Assembly: GCA_032622095.1 (NCBI GenBank)
Contig: CP136069.1
Coordinates: 167,580,394 to 167,644,393 of the forward strand
Length of the DNA: 64,000 bases
From: Siphonodentalium dalli
Lineage: Eukaryota; Mollusca; Scaphopoda; Gadilida; Siphonodentaliidae
Reading direction: 5' to 3'
Shown: positions 42,985 to 54,603 of the stretch, one piece after another
How the letters are laid out: every line of letters begins with the position of its first letter
How positions within the stretch are numbered: the first letter of the stretch is position 1
Position numbers and translations under genes: made by a program
The notes under the pieces: generated by a model
The model's database searches: none
What the model saw: the letters and a program-made list of their open reading frames with translations, nothing else
Told to the model about the DNA's origin: nothing

Positions 42985-43625
42985 ACAGAAGGTACAGGTA
43001 TTGCAAGTCACCCCGACTTCATACAGATGTTGTTAATGGTATCATCATGAGTCACCCTGACTAAAACAGAAAGTATATACCGGTATCGCAAGTTACCCCG
43101 ACTAATACAGAAGGTAATGCTATCGCGAGTCGCCCTGATTAAACAGGACATAATGCTATTGCAAGTCGCCATGACACTGACTAACCAATCCTATCGAGAG
43201 TAGCCCAAACAAATAAAGAAGATAATCCAAAAGTGAATCACCCCGACTAATACAGAAGATAATGCTATCGCGAGTCGGCCCAACTAAAACAGAAGATAAT
43301 GCTATTACGAGTAGCCCCGACTAAAACAGAAGCTAATTCTATTGCGGGTCTTCACGATTAATAGAGAATGTAATGCTATCACGAGTAGCACCGACTAAAA
43401 CAGAAGGAAATATGCTATTGTGAGTCCCCCTGATTAATACAGAAGGCATGCTATCACGAGTTGGCCCGATTCATACAGATTATAATGCTATCATGAGTTG
43501 CCCCGACTAAAACAGAAGGTATACGGTGTCGCAAGTTACCCCGACTAATACATAAGGTAATGCTATCGAGAGTCACACCGACTAAAACAGAAGGAAATGT
43601 TTTGTGAGTCGCCCTGAACGGAACG
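42985..43625. repeat. Minisatellite, about 37-bp units
   Basis: Units such as TAATGCTATCGCGAGTCGCC, CCGACTAAAACAGAAGG. Similar units occur at 42,050-42,190, separated by a unique stretch, and the ACTAAAACAGAAGG word is shared with the 73-bp repeat, linking the two arrays in origin. Confidence 0.85.
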
Positions 43626-44155
43626 CTATTATGTGGTGCGGCAAGGGAAACTTAGTCTCCTTGCCTTTATTCTTTCTGTATGTGACTGAAGACTTCTAAA
43701 GAATTTTCTGAGATGTGGTTTTAAACGAATATAAAATGACTCAGTTCATAAATCATTTGATATTATCCTCTCAGCCCTTAATGTAAAAGGTAGGGTTGCT
43801 CTCATGATTGTTTACTGTCTTTAGTTAACTCATAATACTCATGATAAGAGGCAAGGAAGCAGTCTGAAGCGCAATTGGTTGGTATCACATATGAATTTAT
43901 GATAATGGAATAACCCACCTATTCTAGATAGCATTGTTCTGAAATCATATAAAATTCATACCAAATTGCATGGCTATTATCCAAATTTGGGTAGCAAATT
44001 GCGATGCGATACCAGTTAATTTTCTCCCTGCACCTATTCAACCCAACTTTAATAATAATTTTGAATTGCGCTGAAGCGCAATTGGTGGATATCCCATATG
44101 AATTGATGATAATGGAATAACCTATCTATTCAGGGGTGTAAGCTTGTAACAATAA

Positions 44156-44330
44156 TGGCGCTTCAGCGCAATTGAATTGCGCTTCAGCGCAATTGATATG
44201 AATCAAGCTGGATTGCGCTTCAGCGCAATTGGATTGCGCTTTAGCGCAATTGGATTGCGCTTCAGCGCAATTGAATTGCGCTTCAGCGCAATTATTAATA
44301 AATGTGAATTTGGCCTCCCATACATCTTTG
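44156..44330. repeat. Array 3 of the hairpin word (six copies), inverted relative to array 1
   Basis: Copies of AATTGCGCTTCAGCGCAATT, followed by ATTAATAAATGTGAATTTGG and CCTCCCATA. The inverted equivalent precedes array 1 at 41,418-41,450, so arrays 1 and 3 with their CCTCCCAT flanks form an inner inverted pair. Confidence 0.85.
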
Positions 44331-44670
44331 ATCATGAATTTGATGACAAACTGGGAGGATGCTTTTTCAACACTGCAAGAAGGATTTTAGTGTACGGTAT
44401 GTCAGATGCTGGTTTTGAGATTTGATGAATATTTATTATTTTAATAAATAATCTAAAAATGATTTACCTTGTTGCTGCTTTTAATTTTAATTATCCCATG
44501 TCAGGGAGAAATTAAGGGAATTATCTGTATGTGCTGTAGAAGAAAATTGTGACTAATTAAACACCAACTTCACAAAGCCATATGAAGACAAACCAAGCCA
44601 TACCAAGCCGTAGGAAATAAGAAGAAAAATTTGAAGTTTATTCTATATTATTTTTTATATCTTGGTGTTT
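44330..44670 (+). repeat. Inner inverted repeat arm (partner at about 47,690-48,005)
   Basis: Shared, inverted: ACTGGGAGGATG, TAAAATGATT-type and TTAATTTTAATTA words, CCCATGTCAGGGAGAAATTA, CAAAGCCATATGAAG and TACCAAGCCGTAGGAAATAA. Forms a second nested foldback inside the 7.66-kb element. Confidence 0.8.
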
Positions 44671-44765
44671 AGTATGGGAGGCCCTTTTCACATTTATTAT
44701 TTATTTGCGCTTAAGCGCAAATCATTTGCGCTTAAGTGTAAATCATTTGCACTTATGCACAAATA
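44670..44765. repeat. Variant palindrome cluster ATTTGCGCTTAAGCGCAAAT
   Basis: After TATGGGAGGCCCTTTTCACA come three palindromes of the form ATTTGCGCTTAAGCGCAAAT or a decayed version. The same cluster, inverted, lies at 47,530-47,660, and a short one at 47,075-47,100. Confidence 0.8.
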
Positions 44766-45979
44766 CCTAATACTCCCTTACTTCCCTCCGATTGCGAATG
44801 ATTGAATCCATCTCATAGCATATTAGTATGGGCCCATACTAGTAATAGTGTTGAAGGGGTCACTCTCACCAAAAAAAGTGCTGAATGGTACACAGGATTT
44901 GAAAATGTGCTGAAGGGTTCACAGGATTTGAAATGTCGTTCTATATGAGTCGGAAAATGACGTTTAGTTTTCGTATCTGCCATGATTTCTGCATGTACCT
45001 TTATTTGGATTAACGTACATGTACTTGATTTCTGTTAGAGAATAATTGTTTACGTTCCAATGAACAATAAAATGAACTGAAAACAAACTGCTAATGGGCG
45101 CCAGGCTTTCAGAAACACAGTTTAAGTAACGATGTTAGTGGCGATCACAAACATTGTGTACCCTTCAGCACTTTTTTTGGTGAGAATGACCCCTTCAGCC
45201 ATAATAGTTGCCCCATACAGACCTGAAATTGAAGAAAAAACATATTTCCATATACCTATCTCTGGTGTCCCAAAAATTGGTGCCTCACTCCCGGAGCTCT
45301 AGTATATTTTATTAAAGGGACATCTCCTGCACAGATATACCATTTCCATAGCCATAAAAAGGGAATTAGGGGTTACTGGGGGTCTTGATTCCCTCATATG
45401 GAGTACTTATTGACTTTAAATAGGGAAAAAACCTATTTTCATATTATCAGCATCCCTGCCCCAAGAATTTGTGTCTCCATCCCAGAGATCTAGTATATAA
45501 TATATAGTTGCATGTTTGCCTGTTAGCAATGACCGGGAAAACTGCCTGTCGGCTTTCGACGAAATTTGATACCTAGGGATACTTTTTTCCGGGGAGTGTT
45601 TTCGACGGGTCAAATCGTGACCCGACCTGAACATGACCTTCAAAATGGTCAATTCAATGTCAAATAGCTCCTTTAGACGGATGAAAGCATAGGGGAAACA
45701 GCCCGGACGAAGTCGGGCCCACCAGCTAGTATTTTATAAAAGAGACACATCCTGTACATATATATAGGCCTACCATTCCCATGGTCATCAAAAGCGAATT
45801 AGGGGTTACTGGGGGATTGCTCCCCTCATATGGTGGACCTACATATACTTTAGTGATGTGTTTTGACCTGTACCATTTAAAATTAATTCAGGAGGGAATC
45901 AATGCATATGAATTTTTATTTCAGCTTAAGCGCAAATTTCATAATAATCCGACCAAAGGTACAACTTGTAGCCCATGCA

Positions 45980-46700
45980 AAAGGATTTAGTCATGCAAAG
46001 AGTAAAATCCAAGATGGCTGCTGGCGGCCATGTTTATGGCCGAATGACCCCAAAATGACTCGTTCCCATCTACATGTCAATATTAACTTCCACGACAAAT
46101 TTCATGATGATCAGACGAACACTCCGGCCTGTAGCCTGTGCTAATGGAATGAATTTTGAAATCCAAGATAGCCGCTGAGTAGAAGTGCAAGTATATCTAT
46201 CTGTACATTTGTCAAATGACTCGTTTCCATCAACATGTCAATGCCCATAACAAATTTCATAATAATCCGACCAAAGGTACAACTTTTAGCCCATGCCAAA
46301 TGATTTAGTCATGCAAAGAGTATAATCCAAGATGGCTGCCGGCGGCCATGTTTTATGCTCGATTATGCCAAAATGGCTCGTTTCCATCTACACGTCATTG
46401 TTAACACCCATGACAAATTTCATTATGATTCGACCAAAGGTACGACCTGTAGCCCGTGCCAAACAATTTATTCATGCAAAGAGTAAAATCCAAGATGGCT
46501 GTCGGCGGTCATGATTTATGGCTGATCGACCCCAAAATTACTCGTTCTCATGCATCTACATGTCAATATTAAGATCCATGACAAATTTCATGATGATCAG
46601 ACGAACAGTAGGACCTGTAGCCCGTGCTAATGGATTGCAATTTGAAATCCAAGATTGCCGCTGTATAGAAGTGCAAGTAGATCTGTACATTTGTCAGCCA
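45980..46700. repeat. Tandem AAGATGGC units, about 160-310 bp
   Basis: Four diverged units with TTTAGTCATGCAAAGAGTA, AATCCAAGATGGCTGCCGGC, GGCCATG, and AAATTTCATNATGATNCGAC. Related to 17,390-17,830. Confidence 0.7.
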
Positions 46701-47101
46701 TTTGTTTTTGTGAAATGTACTCTATAATAGATTATAGGAACCAAGTCTCATAATGGTCTTCAAATCTCAAATTGAAGTAAACCATCGACGTAACTCTCAT
46801 GTGTTGGGCATCAGAATGGCTTGTAAAATTCAATCCCCTGAAAACGGAATCTCTCTTTAAACAATTTTGTCAAATTCTGGGTATAAAAATAACCCCATAA
46901 AGCACATGGAATACTTATCAGTACACAGACTATGTATTTTATATGGTAGAAAAATTCAATGATGTGATAGAAAATATCACTTCAAACAATGCTTCAAAAA
47001 GTAAAATAAGTAGCCAACCGTTTTCTGGTGTTGCTACTAAACTATGGGAGGCCGTTTTCACATTTATTCATTATTTGCTAAGCGCAAATATTTCCGCTTA
47101 A

Positions 47102-47522
47102 AGGTACTCAATCCGATCAGAGGGTCCCCATATCATCACATTCCAACAACAACATTTTTTGAAATGTCGCTTCAGTTATCAGAATCTAATAATTGCCCAA
47201 AAATAATGAAAAGCACAATCCACTATAGTATAAAATTGCACAAAACCTGTTATTGATCAACATTTTGTTCAACGAAATTTTGCCGATTTGTCAAATATCT
47301 GACACAAAAAGACACTTGATTTTAGAGTTATCCATCTTTACCCGCAATTTGGTCAATGAAATTCTTATTGGGCCACCTAAAATTAAAATAATAGATTTCA
47401 AACATCGATATCTGATCACTCTGAGCTGTGATGGGTGGGTTCCTCGACTCGAATCAAATATTTTTTACCCCCCGAAGCCAAGGAAATAGTAATTTTCGAG
47501 CGTTAATACGGATTGAGTACCT
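47102..47522 (+). mobile_element. TTAA-type MITE, family copy B
   Basis: Ends AGGTACTCAATCCG and CGGATTGAGTACCT, preceded by TTAA (47,098-47,101) and followed by TTCA, one base off. Interior has CATATCATCACATTCCAACA, TTAGAGTTATCCATCTTTAC and GGTGGGTTCCTCGACTCGAA. It is nested inside the 7.66-kb element, splitting its second palindrome cluster. Confidence 0.8.
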
Positions 47523-47524
47523 TT

Positions 47525-47665
47525 CAGTGTAAATATTTGCGCTTAAGCACAAATAACTTGTCATTTGAGCTTAAGCGCAAATATTAATGCTTAAGCGCAA
47601 ATCAGTTACATTTAAGCGCAAATGATTTGTGCTTAAGTGCAAATAAATAATAAATGTGAAAAACA
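47525..47665. repeat. Palindrome cluster ATTTGCGCTTAAGCGCAAAT, inverted partner of 44,670-44,765
   Basis: Five or more full or decayed copies, ending in AATAAATAATAAATGTGAAA. Interrupted from the piece at 47,075-47,100 by MITE copy B. Confidence 0.8.
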
Positions 47666-48569
47666 CCAAGCTAGCCTATACAAAATAATATAGAATAAAC
47701 TTCAATTTTCTTCTTATTTCCTACGGCTTGGTATGGCTTGGGTTGGCTTCATATGGCTTGGTGAAGTTGGTGTTTAGTCACACATTGTTCTGGGATCCCC
47801 AATTTTCTTCTACAGCATATATATAAAGATAATTCCCTTAAGGCTTAATTTCTCCCTGACATGGGGTAATTAAAATTAAAAGCAGCAACAAGTGAAATCA
47901 TTTTTAGATTATTTATTAAAATAATAAATATTCATAAAATCTCAAAACCAGCATCTGAAGTACCGTACACTAAAATCGTTCTTGTAGTGCTGAAAACCAT
48001 CCTCCCAGTTTGTCATGGGCGACTTACTTCACAAATACATCGTAGTTTTATTCCTGTTTTCCGAAATAATTTGTGAATAAACTGCACATCTTTGTTCTGT
48101 GAAGATTACAAATAAATAATGTCAACGATTTGTATATGAAGATTCTTCTAAAACATGAACCGAAACCTCGATTTGTTTGCTTCTGTCGTCACTTCTTCAC
48201 AAGTTCACGAAATGTCGGCCTGCATCAGTCGCTCGCAAAATTTACTAACAGCGTCCAAAGTTATAGTTCCCGCATGAAGTCATGATAACTTGAATGTAAT
48301 ATGATATGAGTCCAATGCATTGATACCGTTGAGCGTTTCTAAGTTTCCAAATTCTTAAAAAAATGTAGATTTGTAAACTAACTAGAAGCTGGGATTAGAA
48401 GCTGTTATATTAGTCCCAGCTAGAAGAGTAGAAGTCGCCATTTACAAAACAAATGCTTTGCCAGCAAAAAACTTTGAGCTGGGAATTTCCTGACGTCATA
48501 CATAATCTAAATATAGGATCAAATTTGGCGAGCGACTGATGTAGTTTTTACGCAAAAAGCCTTCAAAAT

Positions 48570-49679
48570 GAAGCGCGGAGAATTCCTTGTGGTGTTTTGA
48601 GTTAATTTTGTCGCGAATCAACGCGGATTGACAGAAGGAAATGGTGTATTGGCTACAAACGGATAAACTGTGGACTTATATATAAGATTCGCCGATTTTT
48701 TCGCATGGATGTGCGCAAATATCGAAAAAGACTGAATTTCATGTGACAAAAAATATTTCAATTCCCGGAACAGTAAGAATTAAGCTACGATAACGAAACG
48801 GATCAACTATAGTATTGAACAGTACCTCAGCTACATGTACCCGGCCATCTGCCCATAACCAGAATATTGTCTCGCTACGACAATACGCAAAATTGAATTT
48901 GTGGTACCGGTATACAAGCATGATGTAGTGCCAGTGGCCTGCTCATGCACCTGTCCAGAAGAAGAAGAATTGAGAAGTTTGAATTTTGATCCACGATAGT
49001 ATTAGTATTAGGGGTCTGTACATGTAGTAAGTACTGATAGTGATAAGCCTGCTGTACAATAATACTTCTTTTGCTGTTTTACTGGTCTTAACTGAGTACT
49101 GTGTCAATGTGGCATTGTTAATTCAGTTCCACTCTAATGTACATTAACTGGCAATGATGCATCACTATTAAAGGCACCGGTAATCCCTAAATACCAGGAG
49201 GACGCGGCGTAGAAACTTGGTACAACAGTTGTTACACGACAAAAACATTTATCAACAAGTGAGCGTCATCATCAAAATTGCAAATTAAAACACGGCAATG
49301 GTAAATTGGTAATCCCTACATACCAGGAGGACAAGGCATTGGAACTTGGGACAACAGTTGTTACACGGCAAAGAAAATTAAAACACACTGCAGATGAATG
49401 TTTATGCATGTACTGTGCAGTCGAGATCACCTGGTCTACAAATATTTAAGGATTATACTATTTGATGAGCAGATGCGTGACTGATAAAAGAATTAGAGAC
49501 TCCATATTTACTCGGAAGATAACAGTATACGATGCCATACAGTTGTTCCATAACACCTCAACCTTTGGTGGATAACAGTAAAACTATTAAATGAAAATGA
49601 TGAAAGCCAGACTCAACATCAAGACTACATGTGCATGCATAAGTGACGGTTCAATGATTTTGACTCCATCAGATGATAT
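48570..49679. other. Non-coding stretch with a short duplicated block
   Basis: GGTAATCCCTANATACCAGG followed by AGGAC occurs at about 49,178 and 49,307, followed each time by ACAACAGTTGTTACACG. No gene seen. Confidence 0.5.
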
Positions 49680-49683
49680 TTAA

Positions 49684-50589
49684 GCGACACCAATTTTTAA
49701 GTCTGGTTTACAATAATGTGGGGAGAAAAAAAGTAGATGCAGGAGGGGAAAAAATAAAAATAAAAAAGATTGTCCCCCCAATTTATATCAAGTAAATCGT
49801 GGAATTTTACATACATTTTACAAAAATTGTGAAAAAAATTTTTTGAATGAAATTCTGTTCAAACCTAACAAGACATATCTTGTCATGAAATACATGAAAA
49901 TATGGCTCTGTAAATGATCATAAGCAGGACCGGATGCGACAGCACATGAAAATCAGTATGCGTGTAAAATATTTTGGGACAAAAAAAGTTAATTTTTTTT
50001 TCATGAAACAGGGGGAGGGGGAGTGAAAAAAAAATTCCGGCACATATGCCGGGGTGGGTGGGTGGTCAAAGCCACCAACAAGCAATTTTTTCCGCAACTA
50101 AAAAAAAAATTTCCTGCTTGTTTTTTAGTGTTTTGGCAATGAGTTGGGCTTCAAAACCACTTTGAATGAGAGAAATAATGTAATTCTAACTGTAAGCTGA
50201 CTGCAGGCAGTTATCGTGTTGTATTTTGTTGCAAATTTTGAAATCCAAGATTGCCGCAGGCAGCCATGACTCATTCCTATTTACATGTCCATGTTAACAT
50301 CCATGATAAATAGTATGCACAGAAATTCATATACAGCTGTTTACAGTGAATCCCCCCCCCGCAAATCTCTGTTTTAGTGTTAAAATGGGCGTGGGTGTCA
50401 AAAAATGGTCGGAAAAAAACTGCCGAAAACGGGAAAAAATTTGGCGGTGGGGGTGGGTGGGTACAAAAAATTATCGAAAGGGAAAAAATTCCATACGTGC
50501 CTGAAATTTCCCCCCCCCCCCCCCCCGCATGAAATGGAAAAAAAGTTGTAGGAAGTGTTCGTAAACCAGACTTAAAAATTGGTGTCGCC
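49684..50589. mobile_element. GGCGACACC-ended MITE, long copy (about 0.9 kb)
   Basis: Ends GCGACACCAATTTTTAAGTC...GACTTAAAAATTGGTGTCGC, related to the 384-bp copy at 58,428-58,811. The left side shares CCCCACATTATTG-type, GCAGGAGGGG and ATTGTCCCCCCAATTTATAT words. The extra 0.5 kb includes an AAGATTGCCGCAGGCAGCCATG unit and homopolymer C/G runs (50,350; 50,512-50,527). Flanks TTAA and TTAG. Confidence 0.7.
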
Positions 50590-50592
50590 TTA

Positions 50593-53230
50593 GGCTCATG
50601 TTAACACAGGTTCACATATTCTCAAAATAATTGTCTCCCTCAACCATACTAGTATTTATATTTGATAGAACATCAGTGAGACCATGTTGAAAATTATCAT
50701 CAATGCAGTTCCAGTGTTGACGCAACGCGATCATGTTACTTCAACCAGTTGCAATGTTCCTTAGCATGGTAATTCGGGAAATAAATGTCAATGCAACTTA
50801 CTCTCAGGCTCCAAATAAAAGTCCAGGCCCAAATAATAGTGCAAGGGGGGGGGAAATTCCATTGAAAGTTAATAAAAGTTCAGACCCAAATAATAGTGCA
50901 GGGGGAACTCTTAGCAAAACATCAACTGTGGTTAACCAAATATTTTTTATAGCAGGTTCAAGTATACGAGTCAACATGTAGTACAGGTACATGTATGTAT
51001 CATGTGGTGTTTTTTTGGTTTGCCACATACTTGAATATGTACTCTTGAGTGCCTAATGTACGATTATTAAAATCGAGGTAAAATTCCCACCTATACGATC
51101 GTTATTTGGTCTTGTACGTTTATTAAATTAACCAAAAGAAATAATTCACCAATGTTAAATTGTGTTATTCATATAAGAAATGAACGGCGGTTTCAATGCG
51201 GTCATGTGGTTTTGACCGCGAGAAAAAATGAGCAAACTGCATGAACCCCGAAGGGGTTCATGCGGAGTCTGCTGATTTTTTTAACGCGGTCAAAACCCAT
51301 GACCACGTTGAATCCGCCTTTTATTATTTATATTTATATACTTAAATTCATTATGAACTAGGATTGTATGTCTTTCCCACTATTTATTTATCTATTTAAA
51401 CGAACGCATGGAGTTCAGTTCAGAAAGTTCGAATCCTTGTTTTTTGGAAAACCAATCATTTTGAGAATCCGTTCATGGAGAACGGAAGAAACGCAATTTC
51501 ACAGTAAAGTATACACATATGACAAAATGTCTTGTTTAGCTTGTAACTAATGTAGACGTGTTGATTTCAAGAATGATTAATATCTGAAACTATCAATTAA
51601 GTTTCGGCTGCGGTTAAGAAATCGACAACACGCCGTTCTACCATAATAATATATTTGTGAGGTTCGGGGGAATATTTGTAGCGGCAAGGAAAATAATAAA
51701 ACTCTATTGAGTAGCGCGTTTTTTTTTAACATCAACGCTCAGTAACACCGAGCAACAACACTGATTGTAGACCGAAACAAATTTCTTGCCAAATCCGGAC
51801 CTACTAGATACTCAAGCAGTCGGTAATTTCCGACAATCCCCGGTGATTTCCGGGACCAATATGTTCATAAACCTATGAACGACACTGGAAGTGACGTCAC
51901 GTTACCTTCATAGGTTTATGAACGCATTGAATAAGGGGTGTGTCTACCGTAACGCTATGGGGAAATCGGAAGAGATATAAGGTGTATGTAAATATAGATA
52001 AATGAACTCTGATTGTTGACAGTGATCACTGATCAGCACACTGTAGATTCACAGACCTGGCTATCCATCGAAACTATTTCTGTCACATGGCATCAGTAAA
52101 CCAGTCAGATGGTGCGTTTTGTTGGGATGTATGGTACTAATATTTCCAGTCTGTACGTTTATTCCGCCCTGTACTATTATTCAGTTATGCGACATTTTCC
52201 AACCTGTACTATTATTCCACCCTGTACTTTTATAGGCACGCAAGAGTACATGCAAAAGTAAAGCCCATCATTTTTACATCCGAATCATATAGAAATCTTG
52301 AATTTGTGCTGATTTAAATTTTCATAGCTTCAAAATATTAATAAACGTGCAGACCCAATTGAGCACTGTGCATGGGGGGGGGGGGGGGGATTTTCCAAGA
52401 AAAATAATAAACGTGCATGCAGCTGGTGCATGCATGTTTATTTGGAGCCCAAGAGTAAAGAGGTGGAGGTGAATGTTACATGTAAGTTATTATTAACGAA
52501 ATGGAACGATGCCTTTAATAGGTTCCACCAGCAATAAGTCGCGACTTCTTTATATTGGCCTGACAGATTGGTTTTTGTTGGCGTCATGCCTGTCGACCAT
52601 TATGATGGCCACATATATTGTCATATAACAGCGATTTACGATCTGTCTTGTTGGCTCATAATATAAATTAAGAAATTGGCCTTGTGTTCGTTCCTTGCGT
52701 AAAAAAATATTTTTTAGTACAAACGTCCTTATTGATTGTGTCCCTCGACTCCTCATGTAGTTGGTCAAGTAACTTACATGTGTGTACATGTACAAAGCAC
52801 TCACACATTTCTTAGAAAATCAACCACATGTTCGAATCTACTTTGCGATTTTGGAGCAACGCATTTGTAAATGCGTTCATATTTTAACACATTTACCTTG
52901 ATTTATTCACAAACAAATGTCTTGATGCAGGCCTTAAAATCCATCAGATTTTTTGCAATAATCAAAATGTTAGTGTTTCACTTTCTACAGGGAATCAAGA
53001 CTTTTTACTAGAATCAAAATGAGAATCATGATTCTCAGATTCTGATTATAAAACAATTAATGTCAACAGTGTTTATTTATGTTTATTCCATTTTGAATGG
53101 AAAACTACATCAAGAATGTCCGATTCCGAACATACATGTACACCAGGAGTGGGAAAATAACACAGAATTATTCAGATGTGAATTTAAATTAAACTAAATT
53201 AAAACTAAAATTGCAAAATACGCTATACAC
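50593..53230. other. Non-coding stretch with small foldbacks
   Basis: Inverted repeats at 51,185-51,325 (GGCGGTTTCAATGCGGTCAT against the right side ATGACCACGTTGAATCCGCC, with a GAACCCCGAAGGGGTTC hairpin in the middle) and 51,863-51,925 (GTTCATAAACCTATGAA). CAGACCCAAATAATAGTGCA-type words near 50,820 and 50,885 form a short direct duplication. A G-run of 18 lies near 52,375-52,390. No gene. Confidence 0.55.
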
Positions 53231-53236
53231 TATCGT

Positions 53237-54510
53237 ATCGTTATTTGGGTGTTCATACTAGTAAACCTTTTCGGCGCAATGATGAGTAATTTCAATGCGA
53301 CTGCGATTATTCCCAATGCAGTGCATTTAATTTAAATGCTGTCGTTCAGGCATTTACAAAGTGGCGTGACACAATGCACCCTCAATGCATTTTAAATGCA
53401 ACAACCGCATTTCATTGATCCACGTTGTAAAGGAAATTTATTTTTAGAATATGTGTATATAACCACAAGAATAAAGAACAAATCAACTGTTTTTATTACT
53501 TTGTAAACCTCTGATGTTTCCCATACAGTATACATTTGTATATTATAAACCATGTTACAGTAACGCTAGAGCTAATTAATCGACTCCTTAACTACAGCAG
53601 AATTATGGGTAACTTTTCAGGATTTAGTCGGAAATATGGGTTGATGCCATTCATCGGAAAGCTCTCATATCGTTATTTGGGTATTCATACTAGTATACTT
53701 TTTCGGCGCAATGATCGGTAATTTCAATGCGACTGCGATTATTCCCAATGCAGTGCATTTAATTTAAATGCTGTCGTTCAGGCATTTACAAAGTGGCGTG
53801 ACACAATGCACCCTCAATGCATTTTAAATGCAACAACCGCATTTCATTGATCCACGTTGTAAACGACATTTATTTTTAGAATATGTGTATATAACCACAA
53901 GAATAAAGAACAAATCAACTGTTTTTATTACTTTGTAAACCTCTGATGTTTCCCATACAGTATACATTTGTATATTATAAACCATGTTACAGTAACTCTA
54001 GAGCTAATTAATCGACTCCTTAACTACAGCAGAATTATGGGTAACTTTTCAGGATTTAGTCGGAAATATGGGTTGATGCCATTCATCGGAAAGCTCTCAT
54101 ATCGTTATTTGGGTATTCATACTAGTATACTTTTTCGGCGCAATGATCGGTAATTTCAATGCGACTGCGATTATTCCCAAATGCAGTGCATTTAATTTAA
54201 ATGCTGTCGTTCTGGCATTTACAAAGTGGCGTGACACAATGCACCCTCAATGCATTTTAAATGCAACAACCGCATTTCATTGATCCACGTTGTAAAGGAC
54301 ATTTATTTTTAGAATATGTGTATATAACCACAAGAATAAAGAACAAATCAACTGTTTTTATTACTTTGTAAACCTCTGATGTTTCCCATACAGTATACAT
54401 TTGTATATTATAAACCATGTTACAGTAACTCTAGAGCTAATTAATCGACTCCTTAACTGCAGCAGAATTATGGGTAACTTTTCAAGATTTAGTCCGAAAT
54501 ATGGCTTGTT
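53237..54510. repeat. Three-copy tandem repeat, unit 432 bp
   Basis: Units begin at about 53,237, 53,668 and 54,100, each with TATCGTTATTTGGGTNTTCA, TTTCGGCGCAATGAT, AATGCACCCTCAATGCATTT and ATACAGTATACATTTGTATA. Near-identical between copies. Each unit ends with the first half of the Tc1/mariner-type MITE. The identical 61-aa frames at 53,536 and 53,968 are a consequence of the repeat, not genes. Confidence 0.92.
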
Positions 54511-54601
54511 GCCATTCATCAACCCATATTTCCGACTAAATCCTGAAAAGTTGCCCATAATTCTGCTGTAGTTAAGGAGTCGATTAATTAGAGCATTACT
54601 G
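54423..54601. mobile_element. Tc1/mariner-type MITE, complete copy at end of the 432-bp array
   Basis: TA-CAGTAACTCTAGAGCTAATT ... TTAGAGCATTACTG-TA. Same family as 21,457-21,612, and the only complete copy in the array. Confidence 0.85.
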
Positions 54602-54603
54602 TA

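Larger units (their letters stand above)
40903..48560. mobile_element. 7.66-kb non-coding foldback element with 9-bp target duplication
   Basis: The outer arms (40,903-about 41,410 and about 48,005-48,560) are reverse complements. The direct repeat CTTCAAAAT flanks the whole unit (40,894-40,902 and 48,561-48,569), consistent with a single insertion and a Mutator-like 9-bp duplication. Each arm itself has internal inverted ends (CATCAGTCGCTCGC...GCGAGCGACTGATG, about 275-320 bp apart). The interior holds palindrome arrays, a 37-bp minisatellite, degenerate AAGATGGC units and a nested TTAA MITE. No transposase-sized frame. Confidence 0.8.

Noticed and set aside
51410-51445. tRNA T-loop-like word AGTTCGAATCC
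   Set aside because: No acceptor, D or anticodon stems could be folded around it.
53536-54153. Two identical 61-aa frames 432 bp apart
   Set aside because: Identity follows from the tandem repeat; the frame contains MITE sequence.
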